Source: Paracyclopina nana (lineage: Eukaryota > Arthropoda > Copepoda > Cyclopoida > Cyclopettidae). Taken from it: a stretch of DNA of 64,000 bases. Positions 1-11,283 of this stretch are shown here, in pieces (position 1 is the first letter of the stretch; each line of letters begins with the position of its first letter). The notes below the pieces were generated by a model. That model was not told where the DNA came from. It saw nothing but the letters and a program-made list of their open reading frames with translations, and searched no databases. Location of the stretch: NCBI GenBank assembly GCA_019096065.1, contig JAGUCH010000005.1:806001-870000 (forward strand), in the 5' to 3' direction. The position numbers and the translations under genes were made by a program.

Positions 1-579
1 TGATCCAAGGTCAGGAGAAGTTTTAAGAGTTGGAAACAACCACCAAGGCACCAAAGCAAGCAAGGTAATGAGTTAAGCAAGGCTTCGCCAAGCATTGAAA
101 TTGACCCTTGTTTTTCAACTGACAACTCAATTCCCCTCAATTATCCCTTTTGAGACCCATTTCAACAGCACTGCATTGCAGACTCCAAACTAGCTAGCAT
201 CTTTGTACGCTAGAAAGTGAATTTCACAAGTGATATTCATTTTCTTGATCAGAGCTCAGTTTGATTACTTCTTTGACTTCAACAACACAAAATGCCACCA
301 AGGAAAAAATCAAATTAAAACCCGTCGAAAACTTGATAATTCATGAATAATCATAAGGAATACTGTATGGCTCTCCTTCAATAGTTAATGTTGTATTTTT
401 GAGGGGCATGCATAGTATTATTAGCGTTTAAAATGTTAAAAAAGATTACAAAAAACCCTTTTGTGAAACGAGCTTTGCAAGCTTTGTTTGACGCACTTTA
501 GAAGAAGTTTACCACTTTCCCGCCCTGGATCATAATTTTTACATCATCATAACAAAGTGCGTAAAGTATTTTCTTTCAG
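1..579. other. intron of coronin, cut by window edge
   Basis: AT-rich sequence upstream of the first visible coronin exon. It ends in a pyrimidine-rich tract and a splice acceptor at 577-579. I see no exon or repeat in it; the missing N-terminal coronin exons must lie to the left of the window. Confidence 0.6.
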
Positions 580-2459
580 GTGGTTTACTTGGGCGACACT
601 GGCCGCTTGTTTACAACCGGTTTCTCCAAGTTTTCTGACCGCCAAATTGCCATTTGGAGCCAACATGACTTGTCAGAGCCTTTGAAAATGGAGGACATTG
701 ACAGCTCTTCTGGAGTCCTTTTCCCTTTTTATGACCATGACACCAAAATGATTTATGTGGCGGGAAAAGGAGATGGGAATGTGCGCTATTTTGAGCTGCT
801 TGAGGATGAGCCCTATCTGTTCTACTTGTCCCAATTCATCTCTGGAGCTCCACAGCGGGGCTTTGGAGTCTTGCCAAAACGAGGTTGCGAGACTGCCCAC
901 TGTGAAATCTTCCGCTTCTACAAGCTCCATGCTACCAAAGATCTCATTGAGCCCATTGCCATGATTGTGCCCAGAAAGTCAGAGAGCTTTCAGGATGACA
1001 TCTACCCTGAAACGCAGGCCCCAGTGCCTTCCTTAACTGGTATGACCTAATTTAAATACTCATACATACCATATTTGAGTTTTTCCTTTTAAAAGCCTTT
1101 TTTATTAAGCCAAAAGTTCTTGTTAGAGACTTACTTAAAAATATGAAGGTTCTATTCTCAAAATCAAGCCAGATCTTGAAATCAAGCCTGTTGTCAAATT
1201 CAAACTTATTCTCAAATTACACTCAAAGTCAAGCTTATTCTCATAAACTAACCTAAAATCAAAATCAAGCCAGGATTAGCCATGGATGATTTAAATATTT
1301 CTATGTGGTGATGGAGTTAATGTAGCATGCTAATGCATTAATGCTTTTGTAGCCGAGGAGTGGATTTCCGGGCGAAATGCTAGTCCCATAATGATGTCGT
1401 TGAAAGCTGGCAGCCGGATCCGGACGTACAAACCGGTTGTGTACAAGCCATCCGAAAACGCCATTGTGATCTCTGACAAGAACAACGACCGGAAATTCAT
1501 GTTCCTCTCTGAGGAAACTCAGCCTGATTACAGGCCAATCCAGGTCAGAAACTCGGAGCAGAAAAAGCCCTGTCCAAGAATTGATCATCGCCCCTTGGGA
1601 GCTGACTCTTACTTAAAGGTAACCAACATCAGTAAACGGACTTTGTAATGAGGATGTAAAAATTATGATCTAGGACTGGAAAGTGGGAAACTGCTTTCCA
1701 AGTGCGATAACCCAAGCTTGCAAAAGCTCTATTGAAAAAAGGATTTTTTCTAGAAGTATTAGAATTTAGGCGATGTAATTTTTGGCTCATAAGCCAACAT
1801 GTTTCAGCTACTTGCAATTACACTTTTTAAAATATTTACTTTTAAGCGTTTTAATTATGAAACATCAAAGAGTGTTAACTTTATATCCCTCTGATCGTGT
1901 AAAGTTGTTTACATCCCAATACAAATCAAACTGACTTATGATCAAGGAAATCATGGGTCACAAGTGAAATTCACTTTGCAGTTTTGAAACTTCCCAAACT
2001 GTCTTTCAGAGCCCAGAGCCAATTTTGGGCGGTAAAACTGGAAGTAATGAGCCAATGCTGGTGGCTCGTACTAATGGATGTAATAAAAACCTTGGCTCAA
2101 GTCAGAGCAAATTCCAAGAGGTCCAGAGGAAATGGATGCTTTCTCCACCTCCAACAACAATTTTGGGTGAGTCAGATTCCTCAGACTTGGACTTGGATCC
2201 AATGCTTTCAAGCAGCATTGCCAAAAGTCAGTCTGCAATGCCATTAGGACACTCCTCGGTCAAAAGCTTGAGCTCAAAGTTCCAGAATGGAGGTGGACAA
2301 AATGGCCACCACCACAACAACAACAGCAACAATGAAAAAGAGTCCATCATTGAAGAGCAAAAGAAAGTGATTGAAAGCCTCAAAGCTCAGCTCAGTGCAA
2401 AAGAAAGGAAAATTAGGCAATTGGAAGACCAAATGAAATCACTCAAACCATCTTATTAG
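580..2459 (+). CDS. coro: coronin, C-terminal part (3 exons; 5' end outside window)
   Basis: Coronins bind F-actin and the Arp2/3 complex and control actin turnover at the cell cortex. Three exons are visible: 580-1039, 1353-1618 and 2010-2459 (TAG stop), 391 residues in frame. Exon 1 starts in the last WD40 blades (FTTGFSKFSDRQIAIW, then FPFYDHDTKMIYVAGKGDGN) and runs into the conserved coronin extension (GFGVLPKRGCETAHCEIFRFYKL, shown here as a description of 865-942; the block continues with PRKSESFQDDIYPET). Exon 2 carries AEEWISGRNASPIMMSLKAG. Exon 3 holds a low-complexity linker rich in Ser, Asn and His, then a heptad-patterned C-terminal coiled coil (EEQKKVIESLKAQLSAKERK), the usual trimerisation or dimerisation segment. 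All joins preserve frame (phases 1 and 0). An AATAAA signal lies at 2557-2562. The subfamily (CORO1/2/6 type) is inferred; a tandem coronin-7 type is unlikely because of the coiled coil. Confidence 0.93.
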
Positions 2460-2556
2460 AGCTCTTTCTTACATCCTTAACAAGTGACTTAAGGATGAAG
2501 TTTCAACTATTTTCAATATTAATGCACTATGTATTGTCCTAGTACAACAATATTAT

Positions 2557-2562
2557 AATAAA
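2557..2562 (+). terminator. polyadenylation signal AATAAA of coronin
   Basis: Canonical AATAAA about 100 bases after the coronin stop codon, in AT-rich sequence; it fits the 3' end of that transcript. Confidence 0.6.
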
Positions 2563-2583
2563 GAAAAGCACCTAATTGCCCTA

Positions 2584-2800
2584 CTACACTATTGTGAAAT
2601 TTTTACCTTTGATTTGCTGACTCAGAGCTGCAATGGTGGCAACCCTCAACTCTTGATGTTGCACATCTTGCTTCCACTGTGAAAGGGCATCCTTCAAAGA
2701 AAAAAAAGCTGCAATTGGGTGAAATTCAGCAATTTTACAATAATTACCTGAGTGGCTTTGGAAGGCCTGATGTTGCTCCCTGTCATGGTAAACTCTGAAA
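2584..2800 (-). CDS. possible small two-exon gene fragment, unrecognised
   Basis: On the minus strand, a good acceptor (tttttcag) is followed at about 2791-2749 by an exon containing an ATG (reading MTGSNIRPSKATQ). A consensus donor (CAG/gtaatt) and a 56-base intron with a strong pyrimidine tract follow. The second exon starts at about 2693 and reads DALSQWKQDVQHQELRVATI then AALSQQIK. It either stops in frame at 2584-2586 or splices again at a GTAAAA donor. The two splice sites and the preserved frame are what is seen; that it is a real gene is inference. I recognise no family. It sits tail to tail with coronin, and a third exon could overlap coronin introns. Confidence 0.35.
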
Positions 2801-2820
2801 AATACTAGTACTTTCAGCAA

Positions 2821-5800
2821 TAACCCAATAGTATCTGGTTTCTATAAGGCTCAGCAAATTAGCTGTAAAAGCAACCAGCTTTGGCATCACTATGCCAATC
2901 GATAAACTAAGATAAGGCTTTCTGCTATAGCATTGGCATGGCAGCATTAATTAAACGGGGTAGCAGAAAATGAGGTTACGCATAATACAGAACACACAGT
3001 AACAAAACGGCCAAATTACATTTTCCATGCGTGGAAAGCATGTTGGTCAACAATTAGATCATCTCATTTGGTAAAAATCTGCACCGAAACAACAAAGGCT
3101 ACGGCATTTCATGGCATAGTGGGCACAAGTATGCTGCTACTCTTTCAGCCTTTTGTAGTATTCGACACAATACTACTTCAGTGTGTCTCATCTGTAAGAT
3201 ACACACATCCAAATACATCTGACTTGGCATATGGTCAAAGACGCCAGGTCGAACAATGGCATACGATATACCATGCAGTTTCCCTACATTTGTTCACATG
3301 CTCTAGTTTCCTAGTCACATCAGCCATTTCAATTGAGAACTAGGAAGTTGTAGCTGTACAGGTTGCCCCTGGGAAAACGCAATAGCAGTTAGGCCAAGCT
3401 GCGCTAAACATTGTTTACATTTAGTGCAGTTTCCGTGAGCCGGACTGTATTTAGCAAGGTATATTGAGTCACAATGGTTGAACAAGTGAGCTGTTCAGGC
3501 CATCCATTATACTAGTGGAAAACAACAATGAAGCAGGACATGCACTGGTTTTAACAGCAATGCGACAAAAAGTGCCAGAGATTGCAGAAAATGCTCCCAC
3601 AAGGAATGAATGTGTTAAAACTTTCCCCTTCTTGAAGTCCAAAAGTTTATTTACTACAAGGCGACAGGGATCCATTTTTGGTACCATGCCAGCATTACGT
3701 TCATAATAGGATCTTGCTGAACTACTACCATATTAAAGAAGATTTAATTATTTATGGTCATCGTAGCTAAAAACTTAAGTACAGCAAAGGAACAGCAGAC
3801 TTGTTGTCACAGATTAATGTTCTGGCATGACCATTGTTGATTTGTTACAGATTTTTTTCAAATGAGCTGATTTCATAATGCTTTTGTAACATGAAAAATG
3901 TAATTTGTCGTAATGTACTCTGATGTATCATGCTTTTTGCTTACTGAATTTTTGCTTTTAAGGAGCGTTTTTGTCATTGCAGCAACCTATGGCCTCTCTG
4001 CATTTTTGAGTGTTTCTGGCCAAATAGTTTCTACATTTATTTCCCAAGGGAAAGCCATGAAAGTCATGCTTGATACATTTCACAAATGTAATGCTAGCAA
4101 TTTGTGATGTAAGCAATTTTTAATTCAATGCAATTTTAGACTTATGGGCCTGTTTCTGCAAAAAAATAATTGCACCATGGTGGCAAAAAGTTTGTTTTTT
4201 AGCACAGCTGATCCCTTTGGGACTTTTCTCTATTTTTCTGATTCCAAGAAAATTATTATTAGCAAGTATAAGAGAAAGCAATAAAAAGCTTTTTTTAAAG
4301 AAGAATTTCAGACCAAAAAAGCAGCTTACCCACTGTGCCCATGGCATGCCATAAAAAGTGCAAAAAAATATCATCATAAAGGCAATCCATCAAAGTGGAA
4401 AAAGAACCAGATTGTGAAACAAGCGTATGTTTTAAAAAAAGGAGAAAGGAAAGCCTTTCAAGCAATCCTTGAGAATTTTTCAATTACTGAATATCAGCCA
4501 AATCCATTAGACTCCAATTTTCCAATTAGGAAAATGGATTAGGGCTCAAGATGCTCAAGTTGGTCTTTTTCAAGTAATGGTGATTAAAAATTGCCCTTCT
4601 GGGACCTAATAAACCTTAATGTGAGGAAAGCTGAGCATTTGTTGTTTACAGTGCCATTACCTACCTAAGCTGGACATGTTAATTTAATAAGAGCTCGCTA
4701 AGTCTCTACACAAACATCCATATGTATTCTTAATGTTGTCCAAGTGTTTTGATAGAAGAAAAATGCTCAAAATTGGTACACACTTAAAAAATATTTTCTT
4801 TATTTGTTAAAAAGATTATTCTAATGTTAATTAAGGAAATTATTTCAAATTACCATTCTCTGGTTATCAAGGTAACTATACAAAATAACCTCTCTCTGCG
4901 GATGTAGGCAGCTCACCATGGAAATTGAATTTTGCCTCAGATGAATATTTAATGCACACTAGGTTAAAATGGCAGTAAAAAAGATGGGGGACCACTGGCT
5001 CCACTGTGTCTCAAGTCAAGACTGAAACTGAACATCTTTCAGTTGCGCGGCGGCCTTTCTCCCACCAAAAAAAGAGAGAAAAAGGCCGGCCTTTTTGGCC
5101 ATTAACCATTCATTGTGAAGGCTTTTTTAATTGATGTAAAAAGTAGTGGCATAGCTTGGTGCCATCATCGTCAAAATTCCGAGAAGAAGCCTTCTCCTCC
5201 TTTTTGTGGCCTTGTGGGCCTTTTCATGTTGGCAGAGCCTTCTTCTTCTCTCTTAGATCATCTTGATGATGTTGACTTTCTCAAGCTCCATTACATTTGC
5301 CAATACGCAATGCTTACAGCAGTAATTCTGAACTGCCCGTAACTTTCCTGCTTTTTTGTGGGGACATATAGAATCATCATTACAAAGACCTAAGTACTCT
5401 TTATTTACTTGAAGTTGAGGTTAAAAGACAGTTCTTTACTTTAGAGTTTTTCGTTTAAGCATTCTCTGTATTCGGATTCTTTGAGCTATTGGCCCTTAAA
5501 TTAACCTAGATCTCTGAAAAGTTACAATTTCTCCTTGAAATTGTGCTTTTTTAAAACTTGGAAAATGCCAAGGAAAGCTAAAAAATGCTATAACAAATTC
5601 AAGATACTAAAGTTTCTAAGTTTAAGTAGCAATTTCCTGCACTAGTAAACAGTAAGCTTGGGCTGCTGTGAGAAAAGCTATAATTGCTTTTGGAGTTTTT
5701 GGTCAATGATTTTAGTTGGGAAAAGTTCCAGCAGAACATGAGAGAGAAAATGGGAATTTTATGGATGTAGTAGTGCTAGGCTAGTAGTTTGCCAAAAGGA

Positions 5801-6306
5801 ATTAGTCTCCTCGCAAATAATGGAGGATGATGATGAGGGGAGAGATAAGCTCAGAAAATTAGCATACCATGCCCCTTTCCACTCAGCTGGATACTTATAT
5901 TTTTGTACCATAAGATTGTGCTTGTAATTTCTAGTACAACAACCGGTAGTGCAGAGGTTTATGGCTGTACATACCAATTGTAGACAGCTTGGCATGCAAA
6001 GCAAATATTGCGCAAACTCAATTCAAAAGAGTGAACAAAATTTGCTTTGGCCAATTCAACAGTGATGAAATGTGTAAGCACTGCTTTCATATGCTTTTTG
6101 GTGATAAGCTGTTTTGGTTTTAATGAGCCAAGAGGAATCAAATCTTGGCTAAAGCAATTTTTTTTGATAAATTGCAGATACCATATGGGATGTGATGCAG
6201 AAAATCTAAGGATCACTAATGAAAATGTGTTCAAATAATGTATCAAAATCAAAATGGATTGTATCGATAGCCAAACAAAAGATGCCATCAATGCTCAACG
6301 GGTATA
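2821..6306. other. intergenic, no supported gene
   Basis: AT-rich sequence with only short chance open frames and no convincing exon with splice sites. A GGCC-rich patch near 5044-5100 has two facing copies of a GGCCGNCCTTT-type motif. Otherwise I see nothing. Confidence 0.5.
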
Positions 6307-6884
6307 CTGGTAAAAGGCACTTTTTGGGAAAGGCACCTACATAAATTGGCACTACTATAAAAGGCACCGTACGATAAAAGCACTGTAATAAAAGGCACTA
6401 TATAACATTATTGGCACCCCTAGCATAAGCCACCCAACTGAAAACTATTTGATCGCTCTGGTTAAAAAAAAAGTGTTCGCATCCTTTTGTGTAGGGTGGC
6501 ACTGACAGTGAAACAAAATACTTTATGGCACCAGCACTTTTTCCACTTTTTGTGATTTTCTTCTCATAGCCAAAGTTATGAGCAGGAATGTTAACATCAG
6601 ACATTTTGCCAAATGAAACTGTTAAAGCAAACTGACGCTCAAGAAACAGAAAATGCCCCTTTTTCGCACTTAAAATCATGTAGTATTAGTCACTTGATAT
6701 CAAGCGAACACCTCAGCAAGCTATTTGCCACCTTGCAGAAAATAGAGTCCATAATAAAGCTCATTTTGTCTTGCTTGGTATTAGTTGTAGCAGTGCCTTT
6801 TATGAATGGTGCCTTTTAATGCAGTGCCAATTGTTGCAGTGCCAATTTATGTAGGTGCCTTTCCCCAAAAGTGCCTTTTACCAG
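6307..6884. mobile_element. MITE-like element, about 46-bp terminal inverted repeats
   Basis: The left end begins CTGGTAAAAGGCAC and continues to about 6354. The right end (about 6835-6884) is its reverse complement with only a few mismatches. Both ends are studded with the subterminal motif AAAAGGCAC in facing orientations (for example 6358-6400 and 6786-6860). The interior (about 480 bp) shows no transposase-like frame. No clear target-site duplication is visible, so the superfamily is not assigned. This is a non-autonomous DNA transposon by structure. Confidence 0.75.
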
Positions 6885-7536
6885 CAGAGCCTGCTCAACT
6901 GCCAATGTATTGACACTCGAGAGATCAATCACCACCAACTTGACTAAAAAGCAGCTTTCTCTCCCTTTAAAGAAGAAGGCCAATTGCACCTTTAGGACCC
7001 ATCAAATTCAACTAACTGACTATAGTCCATTCAAATGTATTTAGCTTGAATACATATTACAGCACTTATTGATTAGAGAAACTCCAATAAACTAAGCCCA
7101 AGCTAATCCCTCAGCTGGCATGAAATATCGACATTAAGAATGTTTAACAATCGAATGGAGGAGAAATGTAATGCCAATGTTTTGATCTGCTTTCTGCTGT
7201 CAAGCCTTTTTGGTTTTAATGAGCCAAGAGGAAAATAATCATGGCTCAAGAACTTTCTGCGGAAAGTTGTCGATACTCAATGCAGACTGTTTAAGGTTTC
7301 TTCTCCTTCTTCCTTGGCATCAAGTCAATCAATATGCAATGGTAGTCTTCTTTGTTCTCCTTGTGCTGCTAAACCATATTGTAGTACTAGTGGTGGTGGT
7401 CAACCATTGTGATTGGCCTTTCTTCTGACCAACTGAGCAGAAAGCCACCACTAACTTTGACACTTATTCAGAGAACCTCTCAAACTGCGCGTATGGCACC
7501 CAAATCTCACTGGAAAATGTTGACAAATGTTGCATC
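6885..7536. other. intergenic between MITE and the secreted-protein gene
   Basis: No gene is seen. A TTTATT at 7537-7542, which is AATAAA on the minus strand, lies about 110 bases beyond the stop of the gene at 7652-8533 and is a plausible polyadenylation signal for it. Confidence 0.45.
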
Positions 7537-7651
7537 ATTTATTGCCATAAATATCATAAGTTACATTCATGATAGTATTCTGCAAAGTCATTCAGAGTTA
7601 GGACATGAAGAGCATACTCGTAATAAGTTTCTGGAAGAATCTCAAAAATCA

Positions 7652-8533
7652 TTAAAGATGATCATGGCCAGTTGACTTCATCATGCCTTCCATCATGATG
7701 TCTAGATGGTTCTTCTTGGGCTTCACAGCAGGATGTCCTGAATAGACTTTATTTCTGCAATAATAAAAAACAGCCTGCATAGTTAACAAGTTTTTCGACA
7801 TTTTGTTAACTAGGTCCAGATTTTCTTCCTCAAAGCTCATTAAAAGCTGAAAAGCTTGATGCCAAAAAGCATATCTGAACATCTTCAAATCATGTTTCGA
7901 CAATTGGGTTGTCCCGTCAAATTTTTTTTAGCTTCAATTAACCAATGTTTAAAACTTGATTCTAGTGCAAATTCTAGAATGACCACATGCTTTAAGAAGC
8001 AGATAAAATAAATTAACGCAAGATTTAAAGGCAGTGTCACTAAACCTCGCTTAAGAGTGTACTCAATAACTTGGCTCACAAAGGACACAAAGTATTGCAA
8101 CACTCTTGACGGTCAAGTCTGGTCCGAAAGAACTGCGACTCGACGCAACAAGTTGTTGTTGCATTTTTTTCTACTCAGACTCTAGAAGTTTTGACCTCCC
8201 AGTTCCTCTTGGTGATACGGCATAAAAGGGCATTATTTTTTGAGCCAGACACTCATACCGGAAATAGGAAGACGAATTTTAGTTTTACCTGTAATCGTGG
8301 CGGGTCATGTATTCCTCCCTGAAATATTAGAGAAATAATTAAAGGTTTTTTTTCTTAAAAAGTATTTTTTTCTCTTACATGTTGCAGTGCAAAAGACAGT
8401 GGATCCAGGTGCTCTCGCACATGTCACACATGAATTTCATGGGCATTGGAGAGGCTGAGGTCATTTGAGGCTGTTGAGTGGCCAAAATGGCCAAAATGAG
8501 GCCCAAAGAGGCCAAAATCAGGGGTCGATTCAT
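7652..8533 (-). CDS. small secreted Cys/Met-rich protein, unrecognised (3 coding exons)
   Basis: The coding exons, in order, are 8533-8379, 8318-8289 (30 bases) and 7754-7652, giving 95 residues with every join in frame (phases 2 and 2). Splice sites are good: ccacag/ATG, AT/gtaaga, tttcag/GGAGG, ACAG/gtaaaa, attgcag/AAAT. Residues 1-20 form a clear signal peptide (MNRPLILASLGLILAILATQ). The mature part has exactly four cysteines, C36, C39, C46 and C50 (CDMCE through CLLHCN). A basic stretch KPKKNH follows, then a Met/His-rich tail (MMEGMMKSTGHDHL). Eleven methionines and several histidines lie after the signal peptide. The size, signal peptide and paired cysteines would suit a secreted peptide precursor or a metal-binding protein, but this is inference and I recognise no family. 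The ATG directly follows an acceptor, so a non-coding 5' exon is expected (donor near 8935). Confidence 0.7.
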
Positions 8534-9031
8534 CTGTGGAAATAAGCACACTTTTGAGCACTCTCAAGGTTATTCACTATACATATTCATTATATTTGGC
8601 TAAAAGTAAAATAAATTAAGAATAAGCACTTAGGGAACTTTAATTTTAATGCATATTCACCAAAACTAATTAATTCAAATGTAGCCATGCTAGAAGTGTT
8701 TTTTATTTTAATTGTTGCTTAATTCATCCAAAAATTCACATTTTGAATGACAATTCAAAATTCTCACTTAATTTTGCTTTACTTAAGCCATGAACGTACT
8801 TTCAAGTCACAAAGCTTAATATTATAAACTGTGTTTCATGATTCTTAAATCAAGCAGAATCAAAGCTAAAAATACGATTTGCATTAGCCAAGCTCAGCTT
8901 AATTGTAATAATGATCATTATAATTGTGCTTACCATGTGAGTAGTTTTTGTGGTTAGGTGATAATTTAGTGTTTTTGTTGTTTGGAAATAAATATGGATG
9001 GTTTTCTGGCTTGCTTCACCTGAGGGCTGGC

Positions 9032-9037
9032 TTTATA
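9032..9037 (-). promoter_or_regulatory. TATA box (TATAAA) for the small secreted-protein gene
   Basis: On the minus strand TATAAAG lies here. About 30 bases downstream would be a transcription start near 9003-9007. From there a short untranslated exon could run to the donor ACATG/gtaagc near 8935 and splice to 8533. Motif and spacing are seen; the start site is inferred. Confidence 0.4.
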
Positions 9038-10682
9038 CTGACTTGAATTCCGTCCACTCACCAAGGAGAAATATTAAAGTGGATCGAGTACGACGCGTCG
9101 AGTCGCGTCAAAACGCGTTGCTCACCTCAGCTCGATTGCGGGGCGCTCAATTTAGATCGACGATTCGGAATCCGATCCAAGGACACTTCGAGTTGAACCT
9201 AACCTACGACGACCGGACAGCTGAAAAACTGAATTGACCAGAGGACTTTTTTTACATTGTTTTGACTCGCATTCAAATTAGGCAAAAAAACAGGCAAATT
9301 ACTTTTTATTGTTTGTTTACATTTTTGAAAGATGGAAATTGGCTGTTCTTATCTGAAAATCCTAAAACAGAAAACTTATCAAGTGAAGAATTAAATTTTT
9401 TGTATTCAGAGTGTTTTTTTAAGTGGATTTCATGGCATTTTTCAGACTGTTTTTCACATTGGCTGTGCGCCGCAAAAAGTGGAGGTTTTTGAATCGAAGG
9501 AAATTTCCTCTTCTGGAATGCAAGTACTGGAATCTGCGCATTATGTACAGAAAACCTAATTGGTCAAGGTGCCTGAAAGTCAGCTGCTCGCTCTCAACTT
9601 ACCTTGTTTTGTTTCCAGAATGATCCAGCTTTGTTTTACTGTAAGCATGATGGAGTACAACATTTGCAAAGAGACAAAGGACCAAGTACATTTTTGGGAG
9701 GAGAATTGTTGTGTGTAGATGTAAGCTATTCTTTTGGCTTGTTTTTGGTGCAAATTGTTGCAAATCATCTAGGGCCAATCAATGAACTGACTACCTTCTT
9801 GCAAACAGTTACACATTTTTATTTTCCTTAGTTATTAGGTCCTCATTACGTGCTAGGTAATTTCTTTCCAGCAACATTTTCATTGATGAAAAACTTGCAT
9901 CTTGATTTGACATTGATTAGGGAGTTAGGCAAATTTTTGGGGCTATTAAATTGAGGGAAAATTGCACTTTTGCTGAATTTTCATATTAGTTTTCAAAGAT
10001 GAACAAAAACTGAATTAAGAATTGAGAGCAAGAGGGAAAGCGATTATTCGGCTGGTATTTGGTTATTAAAGGTGATAATTATTGCCCACTCTTTGTGTTT
10101 TTTTATTGTTTACTTTTGCTTTAGCTACCTCTCTTTTTGGGATGAAGGCATTTAGCCTTGCCACTCTCATTGTTTAATCGAGCCCAAAATTGACGTTATA
10201 GAACTACACATTTCACAGCAATTCTTTGTAGCTTCAACCAATCAAAATAACTCAATTTACCAAGATTCTTATTCTTGGATTTCCATGAATTTTTTTTTAC
10301 ACAAGTTGTCTGAATTCCGACTAAAATGGGTAAAAGTTGAAGTAAATAGTTAATAGAAGTGCCAAATAAAATCCGAAAAATTCAATTTTGAATCAGGAAA
10401 TCAAGAATTATTTATAGGGGTTGTTTCATGTGCACTTGAAAAACAAGGTAATGATAAATTTGATGGATGACATTAAAGCTCAAGATCAGGCGCACAAAAA
10501 CATGTGAACTCAAATGTAACAACCAAGGATCTTTGGATGTGAACATTAGTGAATGACACTAATATTGCAATTTTTAATGTAATTGTTCTTTGAAAGACAA
10601 TATAAGACAGCTTGATTAACTTTCAGACTTACAAGCTATGTTAAGTTGTCCATACATACTGTCTTCAGTCACTAAGCTCCCG
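9038..10682. other. intergenic, no supported gene
   Basis: A CpG-containing patch at about 9070-9230 lies upstream of the TATA box and may be part of the promoter. The rest is AT-rich with short unsupported frames. The frame at 9604-9831 has no splice sites or recognisable domain. Confidence 0.45.
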
Positions 10683-11283
10683 CAAGCCACTTAGCACTGA
10701 AAAGTCACTGAGCACTGACAAGCCACTGAGCACTGACAAGCCACTGAGCACTGACAAGCCACTGAGCACTGACAAGCCACTGAGCACTGACAAGCCACTG
10801 AGCACTGACAAGCCACTGAGCACTGACAAGCTAATGAGCACTGACAAGCCTCTGAGCACTGACAAGCCACTGAGCACTGACAAGCCACTGAGCACTGACA
10901 AGCCACTGAGCACTTACAAGCCAATCAGCTCTGAGAAGCCTCTGAGCACTGGTAAGCCTCTGAGCGCTGACAAGCCACTGAGCACTGACAAATCAATAAG
11001 CACTGACAAGCCTCTGAGCACTGACAAGCCTCTGAGCACTGACAAGCCACTGAGCACTGACAAGCCATAGAGCACTGACAAGTCTCTGAGCACTGACAAG
11101 CCTCTGAGCGCTGGCGAGCCAATGAGCACTTAGAACCCTCTGAGCACTGACAAGCCTCTTAGCACTGGCTAGCCAATGAGCACTTCAACCCTCTGGGCAC
11201 TGACAAGACAATGAGCACTTACAAGCCTCTGAGCACTGATAGACCAATGGGCATTGACACCCAACAAGTGCTGACAAGCTAAT
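10683..11283. repeat. 18-bp minisatellite, about 30 units
   Basis: The unit is TGAGCACTGACAAGCCAC, nearly perfect between 10700 and 10910 and increasingly degenerate to the right (CTCTGAGCGCTGGC-type variants). Because the unit length is a multiple of three, several frames stay open across it. The plus strand gives repeated STDKPL; the minus strand gives repeated VLSGLS or CSVACQ. There is no flanking start context, splice site or domain, so I do not call it coding. Confidence 0.95.

Noticed and set aside
8396-8403. ACAGTGG word as another Transib end
   Set aside because: It lies within the coding exon of the secreted protein and has no partner or subterminal core.
8371-8533. CNMamide-like neuropeptide ending (frame ends ...HCNM at a TAA if the intron is retained)
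   Set aside because: The TAA lies inside a good GTAAGA donor, splicing continues the protein, and there is no amidation glycine or dibasic site.
10665-11129. Open frames encoding STDKPL, VLSGLS or CSVACQ repeats
   Set aside because: They follow automatically from an 18-bp unit; no start context, splice site or domain supports translation.
10683-11283. CRISPR array
   Set aside because: The repeats are contiguous 18-bp units without spacers, in a eukaryotic region with no cas genes.
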